64,000 nucleotides of DNA from Agarivorans sp050870875 (GTDB lineage Bacteria; Pseudomonadota; Gammaproteobacteria; Enterobacterales; Celerinatantimonadaceae). Positions 1 to 8,970 of this stretch are shown here, in pieces. Each line of letters begins with the position of its first letter. The stretch's first letter is position 1. The position numbers and the translations under genes were made by a program. The stretch lies in the NCBI RefSeq assembly GCF_050870875.2, contig NZ_CP194041.2, forward strand, positions 1,736,001 to 1,800,000, written 5' to 3'. The notes under the pieces are model-generated. The model made no database searches. It had not been told where the DNA came from and worked only from the letters and a program-made list of their open reading frames with translations.

Positions 1-1053
1 AAATACAGACCCAACTTTTTGCCCTTTTGTTAAGGGTGCTTTGAGTTCTTCTTTTAGTTCAAAACTTGCTTGTAGTTTACTCGCCTGACCCCGTGGTAGC
101 GTTAATGCTATATTTTGGTCAACCCCCAAAGAAACACTGTCTTGGTCTGCCATCCATACGGTTTGTTCTACAAAACTATCACCCGCTTGGTAAGGTTTGA
201 CCGTTTCGAAGAAGCGGAATCCCCAATTGAGTAACTTTTTACTTTCGGCGGCTCTGGCTTTTGCTGAATTAGTTCCCATTACAACCGAGACTAAGCGCAT
301 GCCGTTATTGGTCGCTGAAGAGACTAAGCTATAGCCTGCGTGCGAAGTATGGCCAGTTTTCATACCATCAACGTTAATACTCTTGTCCCAGAGGAGGGTA
401 TTGCGGTTATGTTGGGTAATGCCGTTGTAGGTAAAAGATTTTTCTTTATAAATTGCATACTCATCCGGCGTATCACGGATTACCGCGCTGGCAAGGATCG
501 CAATATCTTTTGCGGTAGAGTATTGCTCGGTGTTATCTAGGCCATGGCTGTTGACGTAGTGAGTATTTACCATGCCTAGGTGAGCGGCCCAAGAATTCAT
601 CAGGCTGGCGAAAGAGTCTTCACTACCTGCAATATGCTCGGCCATTGCCACACAAGCATCGTTTCCAGATTGGATAATAATGCCTTTATTGAGGTCTGAG
701 ACTTTAACTTGTTTGCCGACTTCAATAAACATTTTGGAAGAGTCGGGGAAGTTTTTTGACCAAGCTTTTTCGCTGATGGTTACCATGCCATCCGGATCGA
801 GTTTTCCAGATTTTATTTCTTTACCAATAATGTAACTGGTCATTATTTTCGTGAGGCTCGCTGGGGCGAGGCTTTTTTCCTCATTTTCGGCAGCGAGTAC
901 AGTGCCTGAGTCAAAGTCGACTAAATAATAAGCTTTTGCCGCAATGATAGGGGCATTTGGAATGACTTGTGGCGCAGCATCGGCAAGGCTCACATTGCTG
1001 ACAATCAGAAGCGCGGAAGCGCAGCTAACACGCTGAAATACATTTTTAATCAT
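1..1053 (-). CDS. dacA: D-alanyl-D-alanine carboxypeptidase (PBP5 type), 3' end cut by window
   Basis: Penicillin-binding protein of the PBP5/6 family, which removes the terminal D-Ala from peptidoglycan pentapeptides in the periplasm. Seen: 351 codons from an ATG at 1053, a signal peptide ending near VSLADA, the SxxK motif (SLTK, with catalytic Ser), the SGN motif (QSGNDACVAM) and the KTG motif (MKTGHTSHAG), in the right order, then the start of the C-terminal beta domain. The window edge cuts it before the C-terminal amphipathic anchor, so completeness cannot be judged. It lies downstream of rlpA, at the end of the cell-elongation block, as in many gammaproteobacteria. The 92-base gap to rlpA shows no clear terminator, so read-through is possible. 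Confidence 0.96.
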   Translation of the reverse strand, partial: MIKNVFQRVSCASALLIVSNVSLADAAPQVIPNAPIIAAKAYYLVDFDSGTVLAAENEEKSLAPASLTKIMTSYIIGKEIKSGKLDPDGMVTISEKAWSKNFPDSSKMFIEVGKQVKVSDLNKGIIIQSGNDACVAMAEHIAGSEDSFASLMNSWAAHLGMVNTHYVNSHGLDNTEQYSTAKDIAILASAVIRDTPDEYAIYKEKSFTYNGITQHNRNTLLWDKSINVDGMKTGHTSHAGYSLVSSATNNGMRLVSVVMGTNSAKARAAESKKLLNWGFRFFETVKPYQAGDSFVEQTVWMADQDSVSLGVDQNIALTLPRGQASKLQASFELKEELKAPLTKGQKVGSVF

Positions 1054-1145
1054 GTTGGGCTCTTTGGCTTGTTAGTCAATAAACTTGGAAGGACATCACT
1101 ATAACAAAACTTAAGCCTTGTTGGTAAGTTCCTACGCTAAATCCA

Positions 1146-1952
1146 CTAGTTTGCTTTTAGATGAATAATATAGGCGTCTTTATATTGGCCTTGCTTAATT
1201 TGGGCTAAATTTTTCTCGGCGCTGAGGACATCCTGGTAAGGTCCAGCTCTAAGTTTTTGCCAACCATTTTCAGAAATTAATTGTGTGCTTACACCTTGGC
1301 CGTCGAGTTGACGTTGATGTTGTTCGATTTGTTGTTTGTTTTTACTGGCCAATAGTTGGATAAAATACAGAGCTTGATGGCTGCTTTGTGGTTCGGGGCT
1401 GGTTTTTTGATCATCGAAGCGAAGCAACTTGATTTTTACCTTGGCGGTACCCGCCTTGAGCATGTCTAGTTTGTAGGCTGCTGCGTAGGAGAGATCGATC
1501 ATTCGCTGTTCATAAAAGGGGCCACGGTCATTGACCCGGACAATTACCGAGCGCTGGTTGCTTAAGTTGGTGACTTCCACGTAGCTTGGTAGAGGAAGAT
1601 TTTTGTGGGCAGCGGAAAGACTGTACATATCGTAAATTTCACCATTAGAGGTGAGGTGCCCATGAAATTTTTTACCATACCAAGATGCTAGACCGGTGTC
1701 TTCATATTGTTCAATATCCTGCCAAACCTGATAGTTTTTCCCACGTACTCGATAGTCTCGATTACCTTGGCGGCTATAAGGCTCAAACCGCGGCACAGGG
1801 TTTTCCAAGTGGGCAAGCTCAGGTGCCTTATCTGGGGCCTTATCTTGACTGATCCCATAACGTTGGTCGCTTGGAGATGAGCTACAAGCCGTAAGAAGGC
1901 TCAATAGACCAAGGCTTAAGCAAAGCTTAATCATCGTGTGATTAATTCGCAT
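1146..1952 (-). CDS. rlpA: septal ring lytic transglycosylase RlpA, lipoprotein
   Basis: Outer-membrane lipoprotein that cleaves denuded glycan strands at the septum. Start chosen at the ATG at 1952, which gives MRINHTMIKLCLSLG, a hydrophobic stretch and the lipobox LLTAC (Cys about residue 23), and has an AAGG-type ribosome site nine bases upstream. A longer open frame to 2078 exists but lies inside mltB. The middle of the 268-residue protein is the double-psi beta-barrel domain (ASWYGKKFHGHLTSNGE, then VRVNDRGPF with the expected Asp). The last ~75 residues are a SPOR domain (YFIQLLASKN to AYIIHL), which binds denuded septal peptidoglycan. It overlaps the 3' end of mltB by 11 bases, so the two are very likely translationally coupled. 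Confidence 0.95.
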   Translation of the reverse strand: MRINHTMIKLCLSLGLLSLLTACSSSPSDQRYGISQDKAPDKAPELAHLENPVPRFEPYSRQGNRDYRVRGKNYQVWQDIEQYEDTGLASWYGKKFHGHLTSNGEIYDMYSLSAAHKNLPLPSYVEVTNLSNQRSVIVRVNDRGPFYEQRMIDLSYAAAYKLDMLKAGTAKVKIKLLRFDDQKTSPEPQSSHQALYFIQLLASKNKQQIEQHQRQLDGQGVSTQLISENGWQKLRAGPYQDVLSAEKNLAQIKQGQYKDAYIIHLKAN

Positions 1953-2913
1953 CAAGTTGCGCCTTTGCTTGTTTGAGTTGTTGGCTAAATTGATAGACCG
2001 CCATGGCATAGAGGGGACTACGGTTATAACGAGTGATGACATAAAAATTGTGTTCCGCGAGCCAATAGCTATAACCATTAGTTTCTTCTAATTGTAGCAA
2101 CTTAACCATTTTATCTGCGCTTAAGTCGTCGTCACTAGCAATGCCAGCTTGGGAGAGTTGTTGCCAAGTATGTATTAATTTTAATTCTTCACTTAACCAC
2201 GGTTTGGCTTGGGCTGCACTCGCTGTCGCGGGATGGACCACGGGTTGGTTAATTTTCCAGTGATGTTGGCTAAAGTAATTAGCGACGCTGCCAATTGCAT
2301 CGATGGGATTGTTGAGCATGTCGATACGCCCGTCTTGGTCGAAGTCGACCCCATAATACAAGTAGCTTGAGGGAATGAATTGTCCGAATCCCATGGCGCC
2401 AGCATAAGAGCCTTTAATCTCATCTAAGCCCCAGCCTTGTTGTTCCGCCAATTTGATAAAATAGCCAAACTCTTTGCTGAAAAATTGGCCTCGTTTGGGG
2501 TAATGAAAGCCAAGCGTATACAGCGCATCGAGCACTGAATAAGTACCTTTATGGCGACCGTAATAGGTTTCCACGCCAATGATCGCAACGATGATTTCTG
2601 CGGGGACTTGAAACGCTTGCTCTGCTTTAGCTAAACTTTTTTGATGTTGTTGCCAAAATGCTAGGCCAGCATCTAAACGCTCTTTAGTAAGGAACAAATC
2701 ACGGTATTGGTACCAAGGTTTTGCTTCCCAAGGGCGTCTGATAGCATCGATAACCGCTTGCTGAAATTGGGCTTGTTTAGTGGCTTGTTGTAAATCTTTT
2801 AAGGGAATGTTTAATTCCTGACTTAAGCTGGTTAGCCGTTGCTGTTGATTCGCTGCAAAGGCAGAACTGATTCCCAATTGACAAATAATAAGCAGCAAAT
2901 AACACCAACGCAT
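1942..2913 (-). CDS. mltB: membrane-bound lytic murein transglycosylase B
   Basis: Lytic transglycosylase that cuts the MurNAc-GlcNAc bond with formation of 1,6-anhydro-MurNAc. 323 residues with an N-terminal signal peptide (cleavage near SSAFA), but no lipobox cysteine at the expected place, so it may be a soluble periplasmic form unlike E. coli MltB. Visible family motifs: the catalytic Glu in IIGVETYYGRHKG, the GSYAGAMGFGQFIPSSY segment, and an EF-hand-like loop DFDQDGRID. It sits between rodA and rlpA in the conserved elongation cluster, with 8 bases between it and rodA, so it is part of the same transcription unit. Confidence 0.95.
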   Translation of the reverse strand: MRWCYLLLIICQLGISSAFAANQQQRLTSLSQELNIPLKDLQQATKQAQFQQAVIDAIRRPWEAKPWYQYRDLFLTKERLDAGLAFWQQHQKSLAKAEQAFQVPAEIIVAIIGVETYYGRHKGTYSVLDALYTLGFHYPKRGQFFSKEFGYFIKLAEQQGWGLDEIKGSYAGAMGFGQFIPSSYLYYGVDFDQDGRIDMLNNPIDAIGSVANYFSQHHWKINQPVVHPATASAAQAKPWLSEELKLIHTWQQLSQAGIASDDDLSADKMVKLLQLEETNGYSYWLAEHNFYVITRYNRSPLYAMAVYQFSQQLKQAKAQLDAN

Positions 2914-2921
2914 AATAATCC

Positions 2922-4034
2922 TTATTGGGCATAAAGCCGTTTATGGGTATGAACAGACATTAGAATGCCAAAACCAGCCATTAGAGTCACGATAGAAGTA
3001 CCGCCATAGCTGACTAAAGGTAGTGGAACCCCAACAACAGGTAGTAAACCGCTGACCATACCAATGTTGACAAATATGTAAACAAAGAAAGTAAGAATAA
3101 TACTGCCCGCGAGTAAGCGACCAAAAGCGGTTTGCGCTTGGCTTGCGATATATAGTCCCCGGCCGATGACGTAAAAATATAGGCAAAGTAATAACATTAC
3201 GCCAATAAAGCCAAATTCTTCGGCGTATACGGCAAAAATAAAGTCGGTGTGTCGCTCGGGTAAAAAATCTAACTGGGATTGGGTGCCTTGCAGCCAGCCT
3301 TTGCCAGAGAAACCTCCAGAGCCGATGGCAATCTTGGATTGGATGATATGATAACCCGCCCCTAAAGGGTCACTTTCGGGGTTGAGTAGGGTTAATACCC
3401 GTTGGCGTTGATAATCATGCATTAAGAAAAACCACAATAGTGGTATAAAGGCGGCAATTATACCAGCGGCTGCGATGACTAGACGCCAACTCATGCCTGC
3501 TAAAAACAGAGCGAATACGCCAGATGTCGCCACCAATAGCGAGGTGCCCAAATCTGGTTGTTTAGCAATTAATAAGGTGGGGGCTACCGCGAGCGCAGTT
3601 CCGATAAATAAGTGTTTTAAACTCGGCGGTAGAGAGTGTTGACTAATGTAGCGTGCCACCATCAACGGTACTGCCAATTTCATGATTTCTGAAGGTTGAA
3701 AGCGAACCACACCTAAATCGAGCCAGCGTTGCGCTCCTTTACCAACATCACCAACCAGCAATACCGCCAGTAGCATGAGTAGGCCACTGAAGTAAAATAA
3801 TGGGGTCCAACGCATATAAACATCGGGGGGTATTTGTGCCAACACAAACATCACCACCGCAGCTACTGCGAGGCGAATTAATTGGCGATTCAGCATGGCA
3901 ACACTTTGGCCACTGGCACTGTATAGGACACATAGCCCTAAGCCTATGAGGGCGAGTAAACCGAGTAATAGTGGCCAATCTAAATGAAGCCGCCACCAAA
4001 GTGAGTTGTTTTGCTGTTGGCTAAAGTTCCCCAT
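2922..4034 (-). CDS. rodA: rod-shape peptidoglycan glycosyltransferase RodA (SEDS)
   Basis: SEDS-family integral membrane polymerase that makes the glycan strands during cell elongation, working with PBP2. 370 residues, the same length as E. coli RodA, and about ten hydrophobic segments. Family signatures seen: WLDLGVVRFQPSEIMKLA in the middle, ILIAKQPDLGTSL with the conserved Asp loop, FLPERHTDFIFAVYAEEFGF, and the C-terminal LPVVGVPLPLVSYGGTS. Its start codon overlaps the last base of mrdA, indicating translational coupling with its transpeptidase partner. Confidence 0.97.
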   Translation of the reverse strand: MGNFSQQQNNSLWWRLHLDWPLLLGLLALIGLGLCVLYSASGQSVAMLNRQLIRLAVAAVVMFVLAQIPPDVYMRWTPLFYFSGLLMLLAVLLVGDVGKGAQRWLDLGVVRFQPSEIMKLAVPLMVARYISQHSLPPSLKHLFIGTALAVAPTLLIAKQPDLGTSLLVATSGVFALFLAGMSWRLVIAAAGIIAAFIPLLWFFLMHDYQRQRVLTLLNPESDPLGAGYHIIQSKIAIGSGGFSGKGWLQGTQSQLDFLPERHTDFIFAVYAEEFGFIGVMLLLCLYFYVIGRGLYIASQAQTAFGRLLAGSIILTFFVYIFVNIGMVSGLLPVVGVPLPLVSYGGTSIVTLMAGFGILMSVHTHKRLYAQ

Positions 4035-5899
4035 TATTGAACACTACCTTTTGTTTCAAAATAACTATCAAACATACTACGAGCGAGCGGTGCGGCATTA
4101 CTACTGCCGCCACCGGCATTTTCGATGACCACAACGGTGACAACTTGGGGATCATCAAAAGGTGCAAAGGCGACAAACATGGCATTGTCGCGATGTTTTT
4201 CTTTAAGCTTATCCGCATCATATTCTTGGTCTTCGGCGATATTCACCACCTGTGCGGTTCCTGATTTCCCTGCCGCTTTATAGGCTGTGCCTTTGAATGC
4301 TCGGCGCCCAGTACCGTTACTTTTGTTAATTACACCATACATACCATCGAGTGCTATTTGCCAATTCTTTTGGTTTTTCAAGTCGATTGGCGGTTTAATT
4401 TGTGGCGGAAGGCCAATATGCGAGTGGCTGTCTCCAACACTTTTTAAGATCCTCGGAGAGATGATCTTGCCGCGATTGACTAAAATATTTGTTGCTTGCA
4501 CGAGTTGTAAGGGGGTTGTGGTCCAGTAACCTTGGCCAATCCCTACCGAGATAGTATCGCCTTGCCACCAAGGTTGGCGATAGCGGGCTCGCTTCCATTC
4601 CCGACTCGGCATATTGCCTCGACTTTCCTCGTGGATATCGATGCCAGTATATTCACCAAAACCAAACTTACTCATATAGTTATGAATTTGGTCGATGCCT
4701 GTTTCGTAGGCTAGCATGTAGAAGTAGGTGTCAACACTTTGTTCGATAGCTTTGTATACATCGACCCAACCATGGCCCCAGCGCTTCCAGTCGCGGAAGC
4801 GACGTTTGGTATTCGGAATTTGAAACCAACCTGGATCCCAAATTCGTTGTTGTTCAGTAATCGTGCCTAATTCCAATCCCATCACCGCTAGCTCCGGTTT
4901 GACGGTGGATGCAGGAGGGTAAACCCCTTTGGTTGCGCGGTTAATCAGGGGGCGGTCAGTTGAATTGAGTAATTTGTTGTAGTTCTTGCTGCTAATTCCG
5001 TTGACAAATAAATTGGGATCGTAGCTTGGGCTAGAAATCATCGCCAGTACCCCACTGGTTTTTGTATCAAGTAAGATGATGGAGCCACGGCGTCCATCTA
5101 ACAGGCTTTGAGCTCTTAATTGAAGACGAATATCGACATTGAGGTAGAGATCTTTGCCCGGTACCGGGGGGACAATCTTCATGGTGCGAATAATTCGTCC
5201 CCGGTTATTGACTTCGACTTCTTGATAGCCAACGTTTCCATGTAAGATTTCTTCATAATAACGTTCAATGCCCTGTTTACCGATGGTGCGAGTTGCATCA
5301 TATTCGGCAAGTTTATTTTCTTTTTCTAAACGCTGTAAGTCTTTGACATTGATGCGTGCTACATAACCGAGCAGATGAGTCAGGCTATCGCCATAGGGAT
5401 AATATCGAGTTAGGCTCGCTTCGATACTCGCGCCTGGAAATTTATGTTGTTGGGCACTAAACATCGCCACTTGTTGCTCGCTTAGCTGTGACTTTAGTAC
5501 CACCGGCTTAAAGCGACGAGTATGTTGTTTAGTTTGGTAAAAACGTTCAACGTCAGTTTCGCTTAAGTTTAGCAACTGGCTGAGCTGCTGGATTAGTGTC
5601 TCGAGATCGTTCACCTTCTCAGGAATAATTTCTATGCTGAAGTTGGGCCGATTTTCTGCCAGTAGAACCCCGTTTCGGTCATAAATTAAACCTCGGGGTG
5701 GGGCGAGCGGCAGAACCTTAATTCGATTATCATCCGAGCGGGTGGTATAGGTTTCATGCTGTTCAAATTGCAGATAGTAAAGGTTTGCTAAAAGCACACA
5801 AATGAGCAGAAAAATACCAACAATCGAGACCAAACTACGACGAATAAATAATCGTGATTCAGCCGAGTGATCTCGCATTGCGACGCGTTGTCTTGGCAT
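4034..5899 (-). CDS. mrdA: peptidoglycan D,D-transpeptidase PBP2
   Basis: Class B penicillin-binding protein that cross-links side-wall peptidoglycan in complex with RodA. 621 residues: short cytoplasmic N-terminus, one membrane segment (residues about 20-42), a pedestal domain, then the transpeptidase domain. Active-site motifs are present in order: SxxK as STVK in YPPASTVKPELA, SxD in EQSVDTYFYMLA, and KSG in AAGKSGTAQVV. The gene touches rodA downstream and follows rlmH by 10 bases. Nothing unusual is seen. Confidence 0.97.
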   Translation of the reverse strand: MPRQRVAMRDHSAESRLFIRRSLVSIVGIFLLICVLLANLYYLQFEQHETYTTRSDDNRIKVLPLAPPRGLIYDRNGVLLAENRPNFSIEIIPEKVNDLETLIQQLSQLLNLSETDVERFYQTKQHTRRFKPVVLKSQLSEQQVAMFSAQQHKFPGASIEASLTRYYPYGDSLTHLLGYVARINVKDLQRLEKENKLAEYDATRTIGKQGIERYYEEILHGNVGYQEVEVNNRGRIIRTMKIVPPVPGKDLYLNVDIRLQLRAQSLLDGRRGSIILLDTKTSGVLAMISSPSYDPNLFVNGISSKNYNKLLNSTDRPLINRATKGVYPPASTVKPELAVMGLELGTITEQQRIWDPGWFQIPNTKRRFRDWKRWGHGWVDVYKAIEQSVDTYFYMLAYETGIDQIHNYMSKFGFGEYTGIDIHEESRGNMPSREWKRARYRQPWWQGDTISVGIGQGYWTTTPLQLVQATNILVNRGKIISPRILKSVGDSHSHIGLPPQIKPPIDLKNQKNWQIALDGMYGVINKSNGTGRRAFKGTAYKAAGKSGTAQVVNIAEDQEYDADKLKEKHRDNAMFVAFAPFDDPQVVTVVVIENAGGGSSNAAPLARSMFDSYFETKGSVQ

Positions 5900-5909
5900 A
5901 TCTTAGTAA

Positions 5910-6380
5910 CTATTCCCGATGGTAAGGATGGTTGGCGGTAATGCTCCAAGCGCGATAGAGCGTTTCAGCAACGATCACTCTTACCATAGGATGAGGCAAC
6001 GTCAGCGCCGATAGAGACCAACGTTGTTCAGCGATATCGATGCAACTGGGCGCTAAGCCTTCGGGGCCACCAATTAATAGGCTGACATCTCTGCCATCCA
6101 TTTTCCAGAGTTCCAATTGCTGTGCTAACTGAGGGGTCGTCCAAGGCTTACCCGTTACTTCCAGAGTCACCACGCGGTTGCCTTTGGGGATCACCGCAAG
6201 GGTGGCTTCCCCTTCTTTGTCGAGGATGCGTTTAATATCGGCATTTTTGCCGCGCTTTCCAGCATTGACTTCGACTAGCTCTAGCGGCATATCTTTAGGA
6301 AAGCGACGAGCATACTCTTGATAAGCGGTTTCTACCCAACTGGGCATTTTGGTGCCGACCGCCACTAGTTGGATCTTCAT
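5910..6380 (-). CDS. rlmH: 23S rRNA pseudouridine-1915 N3-methyltransferase
   Basis: SPOUT-class methyltransferase that uses SAM to methylate pseudouridine 1915 in helix 69 of 23S rRNA, acting on assembled 70S ribosomes. 156 residues, one longer than E. coli RlmH. The SAM-binding knot is evident from LLIGGPEGLAPSC and the C-terminal LTLPHPMVRVIVAETLYRAW, followed by the terminal HPYHRE expected of the family. Overlaps rsfS by four bases (ATGA-type), so the two ribosome factors are translationally coupled. Confidence 0.97.
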   Translation of the reverse strand: MKIQLVAVGTKMPSWVETAYQEYARRFPKDMPLELVEVNAGKRGKNADIKRILDKEGEATLAVIPKGNRVVTLEVTGKPWTTPQLAQQLELWKMDGRDVSLLIGGPEGLAPSCIDIAEQRWSLSALTLPHPMVRVIVAETLYRAWSITANHPYHRE

Positions 6381-6724
6381 CCAGCTTTAGACTCTGCGTG
6401 GTTTGGTGCCCACAGTTTTTCTAGTTGATAAAAGTCTCGAGCGCTGTCTTGCATTATATGTAATACCACATCGCCTAAATCAACTAATACCCATTCAGAT
6501 TCTGCCACACCTTCTAAGCCGATAACCTCAAATTCTGCGCGTCTAGATTCGGCAATCACATTATCAGCAATGGATTTCACATGACGTTTAGAATTACCAC
6601 TACAGATGATCATAGTATCGGTCACACTGGAAAATTGGCTTACGTCTAGACTTTGAATATCTCGACCTTTCATATCTTCGATTTTATCGATCACAAAATC
6701 GATTAGTTTTTTGTTTTGCAACAA
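6377..6724 (-). CDS. rsfS: ribosome silencing factor RsfS
   Basis: Binds ribosomal protein L14 and blocks subunit joining when nutrients are scarce. 115 residues, against 105 in E. coli, the extra residues being C-terminal. Recognised by the start (LIDFVIDKIEDMKGRDI), the core SSVTDTMIICSGNSKRHVKSIA and the segment WVLVDLGDVVLHIMQ, then the YQLEKLW end. It is the upstream partner of rlmH (overlap ATGA) and lies 54 bases downstream of nadD, the same order as in E. coli. Confidence 0.96.
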   Translation of the reverse strand: MLQNKKLIDFVIDKIEDMKGRDIQSLDVSQFSSVTDTMIICSGNSKRHVKSIADNVIAESRRAEFEVIGLEGVAESEWVLVDLGDVVLHIMQDSARDFYQLEKLWAPNHAESKAG

Positions 6725-6778
6725 ATCAACCCCAAATTTGAACTAAAAAGTGAGTATACCACGCTCGGTCAAGCTAGG

Positions 6779-7426
6779 TTAAGCGCCATAGAGCTTATGT
6801 TGCACAATATAATGAGCGACGGCGGGAGAAAGTTTCGTTTCAAGTTGCGCTAAGCTAGCCCCTTTAGAAAGCATCTGACGAATTTGGGTCGATGAAATTG
6901 CCATGGGTTCTAATTCACAAAAGTAGACCTTACCTGCACGTTGTTGATTGAGTTGTTGTAGCTGCTGGCAGTGCTTAGGGGCTAACCACTGGGCCAGCGC
7001 TTGAGAAATGTTGAGGGGGTAGCCGGGGCGTGCGATGACCAGTAGATGAGCATGATCGCATAAATTTTGCCAATGATGCCAGCGATCGAGTTGATTAAAT
7101 GAGTCTAGCCCCATGACAAAACCAATCGCGTTAGTGGGATATTCGGTGGCCAATTGCTGTAAGGTTTCGTTGGTATAAGAATGGCCGCCTCGATCAACTT
7201 CCCGCCAGTCTATATGTAACTTCGGGTGATTGATTAAGGCTAGCTCTAGCAGCTGCTTGCGTTGGGCTGCAGAGGCATGTTGGCGAGCTTTTAATGGTGA
7301 TAAGGCATTTGGGAGTAGGGTTAAATCTAAAGCCTTGGTTTGCGTGAGTAGTTGCTCGGCACTGCGTAAATGGCCAAGGTGGATCGGATCAAAGGATCCG
7401 CCAAAAAATAATTTAAGCGGGCTCAT
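6779..7426 (-). CDS. nadD: nicotinate-nucleotide adenylyltransferase
   Basis: Transfers AMP from ATP to nicotinate mononucleotide, giving deamido-NAD, the precursor of NAD. 215 residues, as usual for the family. The nucleotidyltransferase signature GGSFDPIHLGHL is at the N-terminus and the second motif SSTQIRQML near residue 180. Its start lies inside the end of holA (14-base overlap), so it is translated with the polymerase subunit gene upstream, as in E. coli. Confidence 0.97.
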   Translation of the reverse strand: MSPLKLFFGGSFDPIHLGHLRSAEQLLTQTKALDLTLLPNALSPLKARQHASAAQRKQLLELALINHPKLHIDWREVDRGGHSYTNETLQQLATEYPTNAIGFVMGLDSFNQLDRWHHWQNLCDHAHLLVIARPGYPLNISQALAQWLAPKHCQQLQQLNQQRAGKVYFCELEPMAISSTQIRQMLSKGASLAQLETKLSPAVAHYIVQHKLYGA

Positions 7427-8423
7427 GTTGTACTGACGCGAGTTCGAAAACTAAACGTTCTAATTGATGCCAAGCTTGCTCTCCAGCAAATTGTTTAATC
7501 GCTTGGTCGATGGCTGCAATTTGTAGCCTAGCTCGATTGATTTGCTGCGCGTTGTAACGTTTAGCTGCCTGACTGATTAAGCCTTGGCGCTTGTTCCATA
7601 CCCCATGTTGTTTAAATAAACTTGAATGGTGGTTGCTTGGCTGTTGTTGCAATCGTTCTAAGAGTTTAAATTCTTTATCCAGCGCCCAGTTTATTAAGGT
7701 GGGTTCTTCGCCTTCTAGACGGAGCTGTTTGATGATCAGTAAACCGCGCTGAAACTCCCCAGCAAGTAAGGCATCTACTAGTTGAAAACTTGAAAAGTGA
7801 TTGGCATGTGATAAGCCTGATTCAATCTCTTTTAAGCTGGGGAGTTGTGGTCCCCAACGCAGTGCGATATTAGCAACTGCTTGATTCAGAGCCAGTAAAT
7901 TACCCTCGTAGTAATGCAACAAGAGGGCGATTAACTCATGATTTGGGTTTAAATGATGTTGTTGAAGGCGCTGCCGGATCCAAGCCTGTAATTGGCTCCC
8001 TTCAGGTGTATAAACCATCACCACTAAACCGTGTTTTTCCAGCTGTTGGTACCAAGCCTGTTTTTCACTGGTTTTGCTGAGTTTAGGCAGGCTGAGTAAT
8101 AATCGCGTTTCTGGATTGACCAATTTGAGCACTTGCTCAAGTTGAGTTTGTGTGGATTTATCAGGAACTTTATCGAGTTGCAGCTCTATCAGCCGATACT
8201 GACTAAACAGTGATAATTCAGACATAGCATCAACAATGCTGGGCCACTCAAAGTCGGTGTCTTGGGTGAATTTTATCCGTTCTTCTGCTAGCCCGTGTTG
8301 CTGTAGCTGCTGACGAATATAGTCGATGGCTTCGATTTTAATCAGTGGTTCTTCGCCCGCGACCAAGAAACAGTGAGTGCTCGCGATATCTTGCTGCACA
8401 AGCCGATCGGCGAAGATCCGCAT
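7413..8423 (-). CDS. holA: DNA polymerase III subunit delta
   Basis: Opens the beta sliding clamp as part of the clamp-loader complex. 336 residues (E. coli HolA 343). The N-terminal segment with CFLVAGEEPLI, the central LLLSLPKLSKTSEKQAWYQQLEKHG and the helical C-terminal domain match the family. Only one base separates it from lptE, and it overlaps nadD, consistent with the leuS-lptE-holA-nadD order known in E. coli. Confidence 0.95.
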   Translation of the reverse strand: MRIFADRLVQQDIASTHCFLVAGEEPLIKIEAIDYIRQQLQQHGLAEERIKFTQDTDFEWPSIVDAMSELSLFSQYRLIELQLDKVPDKSTQTQLEQVLKLVNPETRLLLSLPKLSKTSEKQAWYQQLEKHGLVVMVYTPEGSQLQAWIRQRLQQHHLNPNHELIALLLHYYEGNLLALNQAVANIALRWGPQLPSLKEIESGLSHANHFSSFQLVDALLAGEFQRGLLIIKQLRLEGEEPTLINWALDKEFKLLERLQQQPSNHHSSLFKQHGVWNKRQGLISQAAKRYNAQQINRARLQIAAIDQAIKQFAGEQAWHQLERLVFELASVQHEPA

Positions 8424-8424
8424 G

Positions 8425-8919
8425 CTACCAGCTTACCGTCGCTAATTGACGCATGATTTGGTCGGCGGCCATTCCCCGTAACTCGGTGTATAGGAGCTCG
8501 CGCTCTCGTTGCTTGGCTAAAGCGGCTAAGGGGTTATCTTGGAAGTCTCGGTGTAATTGTACCGTTAGTGGGTAGTTGCCAACATCGGCAATCTGGAGGT
8601 AGCCAGCAACACGGTAACTCAGCTCATATTCGGCGACTTGTCCATTGGCAAATAATGACAAGGTTCGCTTATTTATTTCTTCACCACCAATATGAAGAGT
8701 GGGAATATCCTCTTGAGGGGAATTAATCACCTGAACATTGTTTTGTGCTAACTGACGTTTTAGCTCACGGATTAGGGGGCTAAATTCATCACTAGAAGAC
8801 AAATAAACTTGGGTGAGTTTTTCATCGAGTAAATAGCTACCACGAGGGGCAAAGCCACAAGCGCTGAGTATACTTAGACTCAGGATTAGCAATCCATAGC
8901 GCAGGTTTTTAAGATTCAT
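8425..8919 (-). CDS. lptE: LPS-assembly lipoprotein LptE
   Basis: Outer-membrane lipoprotein that plugs the LptD barrel and helps insert lipopolysaccharide into the outer leaflet. 164 residues: signal peptide with lipobox ILSAC, then CGFAPRG, the typical mature start of LptE. The family's weakly conserved body includes YELSYRVAGYL and a C-terminal helix (RGMAADQIMRQLA). It is placed between leuS and holA, the invariant position of this gene in gammaproteobacteria. Confidence 0.94.
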   Translation of the reverse strand: MNLKNLRYGLLILSLSILSACGFAPRGSYLLDEKLTQVYLSSSDEFSPLIRELKRQLAQNNVQVINSPQEDIPTLHIGGEEINKRTLSLFANGQVAEYELSYRVAGYLQIADVGNYPLTVQLHRDFQDNPLAALAKQRERELLYTELRGMAADQIMRQLATVSW

Positions 8920-8938
8920 ACTTGCTCGTATTTAAAAT

Positions 8939-8964
8939 GGCGGAATCTGCTAACAGACTCCGCC
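8939..8964 (-). terminator. intercistronic hairpin between leuS and lptE
   Basis: On the minus strand an 11-pair stem (GGCGGAGTCTG against CAGATTCCGCC, one G-U pair) encloses the four-base loop TTAG and is followed by an AT-rich run without a true U tract. It lies just after the leuS stop codon and before the lptE start. It may partly terminate or protect the leuS message and so lower expression of the downstream genes; this role is inferred. Confidence 0.6.
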
Positions 8965-8970
8965 TAAGGT

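Noticed and set aside
1953..2078. Longer N-terminus of rlpA
   Set aside because: The extension lies inside mltB and would bury the lipoprotein signal peptide 42 residues from the start.
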